From Massilia frigida (GTDB lineage Bacteria; Pseudomonadota; Gammaproteobacteria; Burkholderiales; Burkholderiaceae_D), in the NCBI RefSeq assembly GCF_011682175.1, contig NZ_WHJG01000049.1:1-47941 (forward strand): a stretch of 47,941 nucleotides of DNA. Reading direction: 5' to 3'. Below the pieces are notes generated by a model. It was not told where the DNA came from, did no database searches, and saw only the letters and a program-made list of their open reading frames with translations. Below, piece after piece: positions 8,799 to 17,183 of the stretch. How positions within the stretch are numbered: position 1 is the first letter of the stretch; each line of letters begins with the position of its first letter. A program made the translations under genes and the position numbers.

Positions 8799-10190
8799 GT
8801 GATCCGGATTTTCAGTCACTACGTATCCAAGATGGCGTTCGTGCTGCTGCTGCTCGAACTGTTGATGCTGCTCACCTCGGCCAGCGTGGCCTCGGTGCTG
8901 TGGTTTTCGGACCAGCACGGCCAGTTTCGCGCCGATAACCTGTATCTGTCATCGCTGACCTTCGCGCTGGTGATCATTTTCAGCATGAGCGCGCTCGGGA
9001 TGTACCAGCATAGTTCGCGCGAGGGCATCCGCACCACCCTGATCCGCATCATGCCCTCGTTCGCGCTCGGGTTCGCGCTGCTCAGCGCCCTGATCGCGGT
9101 GCGTCCCGAGATCTATTTCGGACGCGGGATCAGCAGCGTGATCTTCGCCATCGGCGCCACCGCCGTGGTGCTCACGCGGCTGGTGGTGTTCAAGTCGGCC
9201 GAATCGGCGCTGCTCGAAGCGCGCCTCATTTTCGTGGGCAGCGGCGCGCTGGCGCGCGAGTGCATGGATCTGGCGCACAGCAAGATCGGCCTGCATCGGT
9301 TCAGCGTGGTGGGCTGCGTGCCGATCGCCGGCGAAGATAGCTGCGTGCCCGCCGCCGCGCTGCTGCCGGTCGGCGAATCGCTGCTGGAAATGGCGCGCCG
9401 CTACGAGGCGCGCGAGCTGGTGGTGACGGTGACCAACCGGCGCAGCAAGGAGTTCCCGGTTGGCGATCTGCTCGACTGCGCGCTCGGAGGCGTGCGCGTG
9501 ATCGATGCCGCCACCTTCTTCGAGCGCGAGGCGTGCCAGATCCGGCTCGACTCGCTGCAGCCTAGCTACCTGATTTTCGGCGGCGGCTTCGACCAGAGCT
9601 TCTGGCGCGCCAGCGTCAAGCGCTGCTTCGACCTGGTGGCCAGCGGCTGCATCACGCTGGTGTCGCTGCCGCTCATGCTGATGGCGGCGGCCGCCATCAC
9701 CTTCGACGATGGCGGGCCGGTGTTCTACCAGCAGGAGCGGGTCGGCAAGGATGGCCGCATCTTCAATGTGCTCAAGTTCCGCAGCATGCGCATCAATGCC
9801 GAGGCGCCCGGCGTGCCCACCTGGGCCGCGGCCAACGATCCGCGCGTCACGCGTGTCGGGCGCTTCCTGCGCATGCTGCGCATCGACGAGCTGCCGCAGA
9901 TGCTCAATGTGTTCAAGGGCGAGATGAGCTTCGTCGGGCCGCGCCCGGAGCGCGCCTTCTTTGTCGAGCAGCTGGCACGCGATATCCCTTACTACAACGT
10001 CCGCCACAGCATCAAGCCCGGCGTGACGGGCCTGGCCCAGGTGCGCTACCAGTACGGCGCCTCGGTCGACGACGCCGTCCAGAAACTGCAGTACGACCTG
10101 TACTACGTGAAGAACAACAGCCTGTTCCTCGATCTGCTGATCCTGATCGATACGGTGCAGGTGGTTTTGCTGGGCAAGGGAAGCCGCTGA
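8799..10190 (+). CDS. PEP-CTERM/XrtA-system priming glycosyltransferase (TIGR03013 / EpsB type)
   Basis: This 463-residue inner-membrane protein is of the polyprenyl-phosphate sugar-1-phosphate transferase class that starts exopolysaccharide repeat units. The N-terminal half has four to five hydrophobic segments and a degenerate Rossmann-like region (LIFVGSGALARECMDLA). The C-terminal catalytic domain begins KRCFDLVASG and contains GPVFYQQERVGKDG, FNVLKFRSMR, RIDELPQMLNVFKGEMSFVGPRPE and KPGVTGLAQV, the bacterial sugar transferase signature. The start is GTG at 8799, because AGGGAGGAA lies directly upstream; an in-frame ATG at 8766 lacks a good ribosome site. prsR follows after 28 bases, so the two are probably cotranscribed. 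Placement in the TIGR03013 subfamily rests on the architecture and the neighbours. Confidence 0.9.
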   Translation: MIRIFSHYVSKMAFVLLLLELLMLLTSASVASVLWFSDQHGQFRADNLYLSSLTFALVIIFSMSALGMYQHSSREGIRTTLIRIMPSFALGFALLSALIAVRPEIYFGRGISSVIFAIGATAVVLTRLVVFKSAESALLEARLIFVGSGALARECMDLAHSKIGLHRFSVVGCVPIAGEDSCVPAAALLPVGESLLEMARRYEARELVVTVTNRRSKEFPVGDLLDCALGGVRVIDAATFFEREACQIRLDSLQPSYLIFGGGFDQSFWRASVKRCFDLVASGCITLVSLPLMLMAAAAITFDDGGPVFYQQERVGKDGRIFNVLKFRSMRINAEAPGVPTWAAANDPRVTRVGRFLRMLRIDELPQMLNVFKGEMSFVGPRPERAFFVEQLARDIPYYNVRHSIKPGVTGLAQVRYQYGASVDDAVQKLQYDLYYVKNNSLFLDLLILIDTVQVVLLGKGSR

Positions 10191-10218
10191 AGGTGAACCT
10201 CATTCAAGGAGCTGCATC

Positions 10219-11574
10219 ATGGGCAAAAAGAAGCTGTTGGTGGTCGAAGACGACAAGGGTTTGCAGAAGCAGCTGCGCTGGAGCTTCGACGGGTATGAGG
10301 TGATCGTCGCCGAGGACCGCGAGAGCGCGCTGGCGCAGCTGCACCGCCATCGCCCGGCGGTGGTGACGCTCGACCTGGGCTTGCCGCCCGACCCGGACGG
10401 CGCCACCGAGGGGCTGGCCACCTTGCGCCAGATCCTGGCCGAAGCGCCCGGCACCAAGGTGATCGTCTTGTCGGGCAACCAGGAACGCGCCCACGCGCTC
10501 AAGGCGATCGGCATGGGCGCCTACGACTTTCACCAGAAGCCCTTCGATGCCGATACCCTGGGCCTGGTGGTGGCGCGGGCCTTTTATCTGCACGCGATGC
10601 AGGAAGAGAACCAGCGCATGCTGCAGATCGGCGCCGACTCGCCGCTCTCGCGCATCGTCACGCGCGACCCGGCCATGCTGCGCCTGTGCCGCAGCGTCGA
10701 AAAACTGGCGCCGTCGTCGGCCACGGTCATGCTGCTGGGCGACTCGGGCAGCGGCAAGGAGCTGTTCGCGCGCGGCTTGCACGACCTGTCGGCGCGCCAC
10801 GAGAAGCGCTTCGTGGCCATCAACTGCGCGGCCATTCCGGCCGACCTGCTCGAGAGCGAATTGTTCGGCCACGAAAAGGGCGCCTTTACCGGCGCCGGCC
10901 AGCAAACCCTGGGCAAGATCGAAATGGCGCAGGGCGGCACCTTCTTCCTCGATGAAATCGGCGACATGGCGATGGCCTTGCAGGCCAAGCTGCTGCGCTT
11001 CGTGCAGGAGAGGGTGATCGAGCGCATCGGCGGACGCAGCGAAATCGCCATCGATGCGCGCATCGTGTGCGCCACCCACCAGGATTTGCCGCAACTGGTG
11101 CGCGAAGGCCGCTTTCGCGAGGATCTGTATTACCGCCTGAGCGAAGTGGTGCTGGCCATTCCGCCGCTGCGCGAGCGGGTCGGCGACGCGGTGCTGCTGG
11201 CGCACCACTTCAAGCACCAGGCCAGCCTGATGGAGCGGCGCAGCGTGCCGGCCTTCACCGAGGATGCGGTGCTGGCGATCGAGCAGTATGGCTGGCCGGG
11301 GAATGTGCGCGAGCTGGAAAACTGCATCCGGCGCGCGGTGATCATGTCGGAAGGGCCGCAGATCAGCGCGCGCGACCTGGGCCTGGCCGGCGCGCCGCAG
11401 TCGGACGCCCCGGTCAATCTGCGCCAGGTGCGCGACGCCGCCGAATACAAGGTGATGGTGACGGCGCTGGCGCGCACCAACGGGTCGATCGTCAAGGCGG
11501 CCGAGCTGCTCGGCGTGAGCCGCCCGACCCTGTACGACCTGATGCACCATCACGGCATCAGGATTTCACCATGA
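10219..11574 (+). CDS. prsR: Sigma-54-dependent response regulator PrsR
   Basis: PrsR is the response regulator of PEP-CTERM systems and activates sigma-54 promoters. The 451 residues contain a receiver domain (MGKKKLLVVEDDKG, phosphoacceptor probably D52 in VVTLDLGLPPD). An AAA+ domain follows with Walker A GDSGSGKE, the sigma-54 contact loop GAFTGA and Walker B GTFFLDEIGD. The C-terminal Fis-type helix-turn-helix reads NGSIVKAAELLGVSRPTLYDLM. The usual partner kinase PrsK is not in the window. A good sigma-54 promoter stands before the PEP-CTERM gene at 21155-22096 and is a natural target. The last nine bases overlap the convergent hydrolase gene. Confidence 0.95.
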   Translation: MGKKKLLVVEDDKGLQKQLRWSFDGYEVIVAEDRESALAQLHRHRPAVVTLDLGLPPDPDGATEGLATLRQILAEAPGTKVIVLSGNQERAHALKAIGMGAYDFHQKPFDADTLGLVVARAFYLHAMQEENQRMLQIGADSPLSRIVTRDPAMLRLCRSVEKLAPSSATVMLLGDSGSGKELFARGLHDLSARHEKRFVAINCAAIPADLLESELFGHEKGAFTGAGQQTLGKIEMAQGGTFFLDEIGDMAMALQAKLLRFVQERVIERIGGRSEIAIDARIVCATHQDLPQLVREGRFREDLYYRLSEVVLAIPPLRERVGDAVLLAHHFKHQASLMERRSVPAFTEDAVLAIEQYGWPGNVRELENCIRRAVIMSEGPQISARDLGLAGAPQSDAPVNLRQVRDAAEYKVMVTALARTNGSIVKAAELLGVSRPTLYDLMHHHGIRISP

Positions 11575-12366
11575 CGCAATCCAGTTCGCGCTGACCTCGG
11601 CCACCGCGTCGCGCCAGGCGCGGCTGGCGAAGGTGCGGTCGGCGCCGTCGATGGTGACGCATTTGCAGCGCAGCTCGTGGCGCTTGAGCAGGGCGTCGAC
11701 GTGCCGGGCGCCCGGTTCGTCGCCGCCCAGGATCACCAGGGCCGCGCCGTCGAAGCCCGCCAGGCTGGCCAGCACGCGCTGCGGCAGCGGCAGGCTGGCG
11801 TCGGCGGCGGCGGCGCGCATGTGCTGGCGCAGGGCGGCCACGCTGTCCTCACCATTGTGGCTGTCGCTGGCCACGCGCTTCCAGAAATCGAGTTCGCCGA
11901 GGCGCGCCAGCAGTGGCGGCAAGCCATGCGCGCGCGCCGTGCCGGCCGGCGTCTGCATCCAGGGATTGAGCAGCACCACGCCCGAGACGCGGGTGTCGGC
12001 ATGGGCGTACAGGACGGCGGCCGTGGCGGCGTCGCCCAGGCCCCACAGCACCACGTCCTGCATGGCGGGCATCTGGGCGAAGAAGGCGCGCATGGCGGCC
12101 TGGAGGTCGTCGCCCAGCGCGTCGATGGGGCGCGCCTCGCCTTCGCTGTCGCCCATGCCGCGGTGGTCGAAGCGCATCACCGGGATGCCGCGCGCGGCCA
12201 GCAGCCGCGCCAGCAGCGTGAAATGGCGGTGGTTGCCGATGCGGTATTGCGGCGCGCTGGTCACCACCAGCACGCCGCGTGCTAGCGGCCGTTCGGGCAG
12301 GTCCAGAATGCCGATCAGGGAATTGCCGCCGCAGGTAAATTGCATTGTGCGTTGGGTGGCGTCCAT
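11566..12366 (-). CDS. Exosortase-A-system-associated hydrolase 1 (alpha/beta hydrolase, TIGR03100 type)
   Basis: A 266-residue alpha/beta-hydrolase-fold protein starting MDATQRTMQFTCGGNSLIGIL. Visible landmarks are the RFDHRGMGDSEG strand-turn and the nucleophile-elbow region VVLWGLGDAATAAVLYA. In the latter, GLGDA stands where GxSxG is expected, so the canonical serine is not obvious. A lid-like region and the end CVTIDGADRTFASRAWRD with a late Asp follow. The family is defined by its occurrence in PEP-CTERM loci; its substrate is unknown. The ATG shares one base with the stop of the upstream hydrolase gene (TAATG), so the pair is translationally coupled. Confidence 0.85.
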   Translation of the reverse strand: MDATQRTMQFTCGGNSLIGILDLPERPLARGVLVVTSAPQYRIGNHRHFTLLARLLAARGIPVMRFDHRGMGDSEGEARPIDALGDDLQAAMRAFFAQMPAMQDVVLWGLGDAATAAVLYAHADTRVSGVVLLNPWMQTPAGTARAHGLPPLLARLGELDFWKRVASDSHNGEDSVAALRQHMRAAAADASLPLPQRVLASLAGFDGAALVILGGDEPGARHVDALLKRHELRCKCVTIDGADRTFASRAWRDAVAEVSANWIASW

Positions 12367-13214
12367 TATGCCTCCGCCGTGAAGACGGCACTGGTGGCGG
12401 CCAGCAGCGCCGGACACTCGGCGATGTCGTTGGCGCCCCAGAACGGCACCCCCTCGATCGCGTGAAAATGCAGGGTGGTCCCGCGCGCGCTCCAGCGCCG
12501 GGCGATGCGTTCGGCGCTGGCGGCCAGCCGGTGCGGCGCCGGCGAGCCGCTGGCGAACCAGTGTACCTGGCAGGGCGGCAGCGGCAGCGCCGCCGCGTCG
12601 CAGGCATCGATGGCGTGCACCAGCGGCGCGGCCAGTTCGTAGCCGCCCGCTTCGAGCATGCCGCGCGCCAGCAGGTCGGCGCGCAGCTGGCTGGTGGTGC
12701 CGAAGCGGGCCGGATCGCCCGCTTGCATGCGCGCGGCCAGGCCCTGGCGCAGGAACTGGTTGATGCAGGTGCGCCCGTTCAGGAAAGGCTGCCACAGGAT
12801 CACGCCGTCGACCGGCGCACCACAGGCGAAATCGAGCGCCAGCAGGCCGCCCAGGCGCAGGCCCCACAGGTGCAGCGGCAGGCCGGCGGCGCGCTCGGCG
12901 AGCCAGGCGCGCGCGACCTCCAGATCGCACTTCCATGCCTCCCAGCGCGCCTGGCTGGAGTCGCCGCAACTGTCGCCGCAGCCGAACAGGTCGATCTGCA
13001 GCACCGCGTAGCCGGCGGCGGCGAAGCGGCGCGCCTGCAGGGTGGCCATGCGGCGCGATTTGTTCATTTCATCGGCGAAGGGATGGACGTACAGGATCGC
13101 GCCGCGCGCGCGCAACTGCGGCGCCGGCGCGTGATACAGGCTGAAACGCGTGCCGGTCTCGACATTGAAGAAAAAGGGTTCGACGCGCGGAAGCGTCAAC
13201 AGGGGCGCATTCAT
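12366..13214 (-). CDS. Exosortase-A-system-associated hydrolase 2 (alpha/beta hydrolase, TIGR03101 type)
   Basis: This 282-residue alpha/beta-hydrolase-like protein starts MNAPLLTLPRVEPFFFNVETG. The family features seen are ILYVHPFADEMNKSRR, LQIDLFGCGDS and HLWGLRLGGLLALDFA; the last has GLRLG in place of GxSxG, so a classic serine nucleophile is lacking. Members occur next to hydrolase 1 and the acyl-CoA ligase in XrtA loci and have no known substrate. AGGAGA lies 10 bases before the chosen ATG. It is the first gene of the two-gene minus-strand operon. A 257-base divergent region separates it from the ligase gene. Confidence 0.85.
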   Translation of the reverse strand: MNAPLLTLPRVEPFFFNVETGTRFSLYHAPAPQLRARGAILYVHPFADEMNKSRRMATLQARRFAAAGYAVLQIDLFGCGDSCGDSSQARWEAWKCDLEVARAWLAERAAGLPLHLWGLRLGGLLALDFACGAPVDGVILWQPFLNGRTCINQFLRQGLAARMQAGDPARFGTTSQLRADLLARGMLEAGGYELAAPLVHAIDACDAAALPLPPCQVHWFASGSPAPHRLAASAERIARRWSARGTTLHFHAIEGVPFWGANDIAECPALLAATSAVFTAEA

Positions 13215-13393
13215 GGTGTTCTTTTCTCCTGTACGCACCCCGGACCGGGCCGGGACGCAAGATTGCGGGCGCACTGGTTAAGGAATGGTCGGTTCCCTCG
13301 CCCCTGTCCTGTCAGCGGAACCGGTTTCATTAAACACCCCGCAAATTGCGGGCTTCTTGAGCGCGCACAAGAGGAAGAGTGCGGTCGCATTGC

Positions 13394-13407
13394 TTGATTC
13401 CGGTCAA
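13394..13407. promoter_or_regulatory. FNR/ANR-type box (TTGAT-N4-GTCAA) upstream of the acyl-CoA ligase gene
   Basis: TTGATTCCGGTCAA matches TTGAT-N4-GTCAA, the form recognised by ANR/FNR-type oxygen-responsive regulators. Its centre is 71 bases before the ligase ATG. If the A+T-rich patch at 13424-13434 (TTTATTAATCA) contains the -10, the centre would be near -40, a class II activator position. A near-identical box precedes the chain-length gene. Confidence 0.5.
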
Positions 13408-13471
13408 GGAGGAGCACCCCGTTTTTATTAATCATGAATTCCCTTGGGAAATAATTTACGTAGAGGAATAT

Positions 13472-15040
13472 ATGACGCCACTCGTGCATGATTTGATCAA
13501 CCAGGCCGCCTGGCGCACGCCGCACGCGCCGGCCTTGCGCTATCTCGACAAGAGCCTGAGCTATGACGAATTGGCGCGCTGCGTCGAGGTCGCCGCGCAA
13601 GGCTTGCTGGGCCTGGGTCTGGCGCGCGGCGAGCGGGTCGCGGTGTTCATCGACAAATGCGAGGAAGCCGTGCTGGCCCTGTTCGGCGCGGCCGCCGCCG
13701 GCCTAGTCTTCGTGCCGCTCAATCCCTTGCTCAAGCCGGCCCAGGTCGGGCATATCCTGCGCGATTGCGGCGCCCGCGTGCTGCTGACCTCGCCCGGTCG
13801 GCTGGCCACGCTCGCGCTGGAGCTGGGCCGCTGTCCGGACCTGTACTGCGTGCTGCAAACCGGAGCCGCGGATGGCATGCTGCCCGGCCTGGGCGTGCTG
13901 GCGTGGGACGGCTGGATGCGGCGGGCCGATGGCGCTCCGGCGCGCGACGCCCACCGCCGCATCGATACCGACATGGCGGCCCTGCTGTACACCTCGGGCG
14001 GCAGCGGGGCGCCAACCGGGGTGGTATTGTCGCACCGGAATCTGGTGGCGGCGGCGGGCAGCATCGCCGCTTATCTGGGATACAGCGCGCACGAGCGCAT
14101 CCTGGCGCTGCTGCCGCTCAGCTTCGACTACGGCCTGAGCCAGCTGACCGGCGCCTTTGCCGCCGGCGCCGCCGTGGTGCTGATGAACCCGTTGCTGACG
14201 CGCGACATTCCGGCCATGGTCGCGCGCGAGCGCATCACGGTCCTGGCGGCGCTGGCGCCGCTGTGGATCCAGCTGGCCGAGCTGCACTGGGATGCGCCGC
14301 ACAACTTGTGCACCATCACCAGTTCGGGCGGCGCCATCCCGCGCGCGGCCCTGGAGGCGCTGCGGCGGCGCTTGCCGGACACCCGGGTGTACCTGATGTA
14401 CGGACAGACCGAAGCGTTCCACGCCACCTGCCTGGCGCCCGAGCAGCTCGACCAGCGCCCCGACTCGCTCGGGAAGGCCATTCCCAACGCCGACGTGCTG
14501 GTGCTGCGGCCCGACGGCCAGCCGTGCGGGCCGGGCGAGCCGGGCGAACTGGTGTACCGGGGACCGCTGGTGGCGCTCGGCTACTGGAACGATGCGGCGC
14601 GCACGGCCGAGCGCTTCCGGCCCCTGCCGGCGCAGCCCGGGTTGCCGTTCGCCGGCACCGGGGTGTGGTCGGGCGAGACCGTGCGTATGGATGAGGAAGG
14701 CTTTCTGTATTTCATCGGCCGCAGCGACGACATGATCACCACCGGCGGCTACCGGGTCAGTCCGACCGAGATCGAAGAGGTGCTGTACGCGACCGGGCTG
14801 GTGGCCGAGGCGGCGGCGCTCGGGCTGGAGCACCCGGTGCTGGGGCAGTCGATCGCGCTGGCCGTCACGCCGCGCCGTGGCTGCCTGCTGGAACCGGCCG
14901 TGCTGCTGGCCGCCTGCCGCGCCAAATTGCCTGGCTACATGCTGCCGCTGCTGGCGCAAGTGCGCGAGGCGCTGCCGCGCAGTCCCAACGGCAAATTCGA
15001 CCGACGCTTGCTGGCGGCCCAGATGGCAGGCGGCGCTTGA
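13472..15040 (+). CDS. Acyl-CoA ligase (AMP-forming), exosortase-A-system-associated (TIGR03098 type)
   Basis: This 522-residue member of the ANL superfamily would activate a carboxylic acid as an adenylate for transfer to CoA or a carrier protein. Core motifs in order are LLYTSGGSGAPTGVVLSH (A3, with T in place of the usual Lys of PKG), MYGQTEAFHAT (A5), the segment around LGYWNDAARTAERF, GRSDDMITTGGYRVSPTEIEEVL (A8, read as overlapping pieces) and the C-terminal catalytic lysine in PNGKFDRR. The start at 13472 follows AGAGGA; the frame is open 93 bases further upstream without a better site. In related loci an acyl carrier protein and a PLP-dependent decarboxylase are adjacent, but neither is here. 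It ends 2 bases from the convergent deacetylase gene. Confidence 0.88.
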   Translation: MTPLVHDLINQAAWRTPHAPALRYLDKSLSYDELARCVEVAAQGLLGLGLARGERVAVFIDKCEEAVLALFGAAAAGLVFVPLNPLLKPAQVGHILRDCGARVLLTSPGRLATLALELGRCPDLYCVLQTGAADGMLPGLGVLAWDGWMRRADGAPARDAHRRIDTDMAALLYTSGGSGAPTGVVLSHRNLVAAAGSIAAYLGYSAHERILALLPLSFDYGLSQLTGAFAAGAAVVLMNPLLTRDIPAMVARERITVLAALAPLWIQLAELHWDAPHNLCTITSSGGAIPRAALEALRRRLPDTRVYLMYGQTEAFHATCLAPEQLDQRPDSLGKAIPNADVLVLRPDGQPCGPGEPGELVYRGPLVALGYWNDAARTAERFRPLPAQPGLPFAGTGVWSGETVRMDEEGFLYFIGRSDDMITTGGYRVSPTEIEEVLYATGLVAEAAALGLEHPVLGQSIALAVTPRRGCLLEPAVLLAACRAKLPGYMLPLLAQVREALPRSPNGKFDRRLLAAQMAGGA

Positions 15041-15042
15041 CG

Positions 15043-15936
15043 TCAGGGGCGCGTGAACAGATTGCCGGCCAGGCGCAGCAGGAAGGCGGCGCCGGCCTGC
15101 GCGCACGGGGCACAGCGCGGCAGCGCGAACAGGTCGCTGCCGCTGTGCGCCGCGCCGGGGGCCATGCCGACCGCCGCCTCGAAGCCTTGGGCGCGCAGCA
15201 TGCGCCCGTGGCGCTGCTCGAAATCCTCGCCCGGCTTGCCGCTGGGATAGGCGAACAGGCGCACCGGGGCTTGCAGGATGTCTTCGATGCGGCTGCGGCC
15301 CGCGGCGATGTCGGCGCGGGCGGCGGCGTTCGACAGGCTGGCCAGCGCCGTATGGTGCAGCGGATGGGCGCCGACCTCCATGCCGGCCCGGTGCAGGGCC
15401 AGCAACTGGTCGGAACTGAGCATGGTCGGGGTGACCCGGCGCGCCATGGAACGCGCGCGCGCCAGCCGTTCCTGCGGCGGCAGCAGGCGCAGGGCGGCCA
15501 GCAGCATCTCGATCACGGCGCGGCGCCGCTGCGGGCAGCCGATGTCGTAGCTGGCAAAGCCGCTGCGCGCCAGGTTGAGGCGCTCGCCGGGCGCGTTGCG
15601 CACCACCTCGGTGACGATGTCGCACCAGGTGCAGCCGCCGTCGAGGTAGCTGGCGGCGATAAAAAACGTGGCCGGCACGCCGGCGCGCTGCAGCAGGGGC
15701 AGGGCCACGGCGGCGTGCTCGGCGTAGCCATGGTCGAAGGTGAGGCAGGCGGCGCGCGCGGGCAGGGTGCCGTCGGCCAGTTGCGCCACCGCGCGCGACA
15801 ACGGGATCAGGCGGAACCAGCGGGTGAGCAGGCGCAGCTGTTGCTCGAAGCGGCGCGCGTGCAGGCGCTCGGGAAACAGCGGATCGGGCGCGGCCAGCAC
15901 ACGCTGGCAGCTCAGGATGGAAAGCGGGACGTGCAT
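15043..15936 (-). CDS. Polysaccharide deacetylase (NodB-homology, carbohydrate esterase 4 like)
   Basis: A 297-residue protein with a NodB-homology domain, expected to deacetylate N-acetylated sugars of the nascent or finished polysaccharide. The catalytic-base motif reads LTFDHGYAEH, so the usual second Asp of TFDDGY, a metal ligand, is replaced by His. The HxxxH metal motif is present as AHPLHH, and the segments GVPATFFI and FAYPSGKPGED match later motifs. No signal peptide is evident in MHVPLSILSCQRVLAAP. The enzyme may therefore work in the cytoplasm, or the start may be misplaced. It is divergent from a glycosyltransferase gene, with a 182-base spacer rich in dyads. Confidence 0.82.
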   Translation of the reverse strand: MHVPLSILSCQRVLAAPDPLFPERLHARRFEQQLRLLTRWFRLIPLSRAVAQLADGTLPARAACLTFDHGYAEHAAVALPLLQRAGVPATFFIAASYLDGGCTWCDIVTEVVRNAPGERLNLARSGFASYDIGCPQRRRAVIEMLLAALRLLPPQERLARARSMARRVTPTMLSSDQLLALHRAGMEVGAHPLHHTALASLSNAAARADIAAGRSRIEDILQAPVRLFAYPSGKPGEDFEQRHGRMLRAQGFEAAVGMAPGAAHSGSDLFALPRCAPCAQAGAAFLLRLAGNLFTRP

Positions 15937-15959
15937 GTGATTTTCTTTGGTGAAACTAA

Positions 15960-15973
15960 TTGACTTGCCTCAA
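15960..15973. promoter_or_regulatory. Weak FNR-like dyad TTGA-N6-TCAA in the deacetylase/glycosyltransferase spacer
   Basis: TTGACTTGCCTCAA has the outer half-sites of a CRP/FNR-family box but has C and C at the inner positions instead of T and G/A. It lies 24 bases before the deacetylase ATG and 146 bases before the glycosyltransferase ATG. It overlaps the left arm of a separate 9-base inverted repeat. Confidence 0.3.
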
Positions 15974-16021
15974 TGAAGCACCTGTGCCCATCGGTACACT
16001 GGAATTCTTATGTTGAGGCAA
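15965..16021. promoter_or_regulatory. Perfect 9-base inverted repeat in the divergent spacer
   Basis: TTGCCTCAA at 15965-15973 and TTGAGGCAA at 16013-16021 are exact reverse complements 39 bases apart. The pair sits between the divergent deacetylase and glycosyltransferase genes, where a shared operator would be expected. The arm spacing of about 48 bases centre to centre is compatible with looping or two-site binding. Confidence 0.4.
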
Positions 16022-16118
16022 TACTAAATCAGCGCGCGCGGCGGCTTGTTGAGCATTCTCATGCCGCCCGCCTTGCTGATGCCCTGGGGCTTGGCCCCTG
16101 TTGATAACGGAGGCGTGC

Positions 16119-17174
16119 ATGCGTATTGGTATCTTGTCTTATCCCATGCTGTTCGAACGCGACGATGGCGTCCAGCAGCAGGTCCGCGAAACCATCCGCG
16201 CCCTGGTGCAACTGGGCTCGCAGGCGGAGTCGCCGGTCGCGGTGCAGGTGATCAATCCGCACGCCACGCGGCTCGACGAGTTCGACCTGATCCACGTGTT
16301 TTCGGCCACCCAGGGCAACCACCGGCTGGTGGACGCGGCCGCCGAACAGGGCGTGCCGGTGGTGCTCACGCCCCTGATTTCGCCCGGCTGGGACCGCGCC
16401 AGCGGCACCAGCGCGCGCGCCGGCGACCACCGGCTCGGCAACCTGACGGCCTGGAATGTGCAGAGCGGCTATGCCCGCACCCGGCGCGCGCTGCAGCAGG
16501 CCAGCCTGATCGTGGCGCTGGGCGAGGCCGAGAAACGGGCGATCGGCGCCGGTTTCCTGATCGATGGCGCCAAGGTGCGGGTGCTGCCGAACGGGGTCAA
16601 TCCAGCCCTGCTGGCGGCCGATGGCGAGCTGTTTCGCAAGCGCACCGGGATGACCGGGCCGTACGCGCTGATGGCCGGCCCCATTTCGCCCTACCAGAAC
16701 CAGCTGGCGATGGCGCGAGCGATGGGCGCGCTGTCGCTGCCGCTGGTCTTAGTGGGCGAGGCCGGCGAACGCGATCAGGATTACATGCGTGAACTGCGCG
16801 CCGTGCGCGGCGTGACTTGCCTCGGGGCGTTGCGCCAGGATGGGCCGATGCTGGCCAGTACCTACGCGGCGGCATCGGTATTCCTGCCGCCGGCCGAGGG
16901 GCAGGGGGCGCCGCTGGCGGTGCTCGACGCGCTGGCGGCCGGCACGCCGGTGCTGATGGCGCACGACACGCCCTCGAGCATGGCCGGCGCCGGCTTCGCG
17001 CTGGTGCGGGTGGACTGGAACGATACCGATGCCCAGCAGCGCGCGGTGCTGCGCCTGCTGGTATCGCCGCCGCTGCGCGAGCAGGTGCGCGGCTGCACCT
17101 GGGAGCGGGTGGCGCGCCAGCTGGCCGCCTGCTACGCCGAAGTGGCCACGCTGCGCCAGGCGGCGCTGGTCTAG
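16119..17174 (+). CDS. Glycosyltransferase, GT4-like (GT-B fold)
   Basis: The 351-residue protein starts MRIGILSYPMLFERDDGVQQQ. It has the layout of a retaining GT-B glycosyltransferase: an N-terminal acceptor half with FDLIHVFSATQGNH, then the segment KVRVLPNGVNPALL. In the donor half, FLPPAEGQGAPLAVLDALAAGTPVL stands for the E-x7-E motif, although the first Glu is followed by G and Q. It probably adds one sugar of the exopolysaccharide repeat at the inner face of the membrane. GGAGG lies just before the chosen ATG; an in-frame ATG at 16101 lacks a site. It converges with the TIGR03088-type glycosyltransferase gene with a 9-base gap. Confidence 0.8.
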   Translation: MRIGILSYPMLFERDDGVQQQVRETIRALVQLGSQAESPVAVQVINPHATRLDEFDLIHVFSATQGNHRLVDAAAEQGVPVVLTPLISPGWDRASGTSARAGDHRLGNLTAWNVQSGYARTRRALQQASLIVALGEAEKRAIGAGFLIDGAKVRVLPNGVNPALLAADGELFRKRTGMTGPYALMAGPISPYQNQLAMARAMGALSLPLVLVGEAGERDQDYMRELRAVRGVTCLGALRQDGPMLASTYAAASVFLPPAEGQGAPLAVLDALAAGTPVLMAHDTPSSMAGAGFALVRVDWNDTDAQQRAVLRLLVSPPLREQVRGCTWERVARQLAACYAEVATLRQAALV

Positions 17175-17183
17175 GGCGGAGCG

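Noticed and set aside
13338-13352. CCCGCAA-A-TTGCGGG palindrome as a terminator
   Set aside because: No T tract follows on either strand and it lies in a divergent promoter region, where no terminator is expected.
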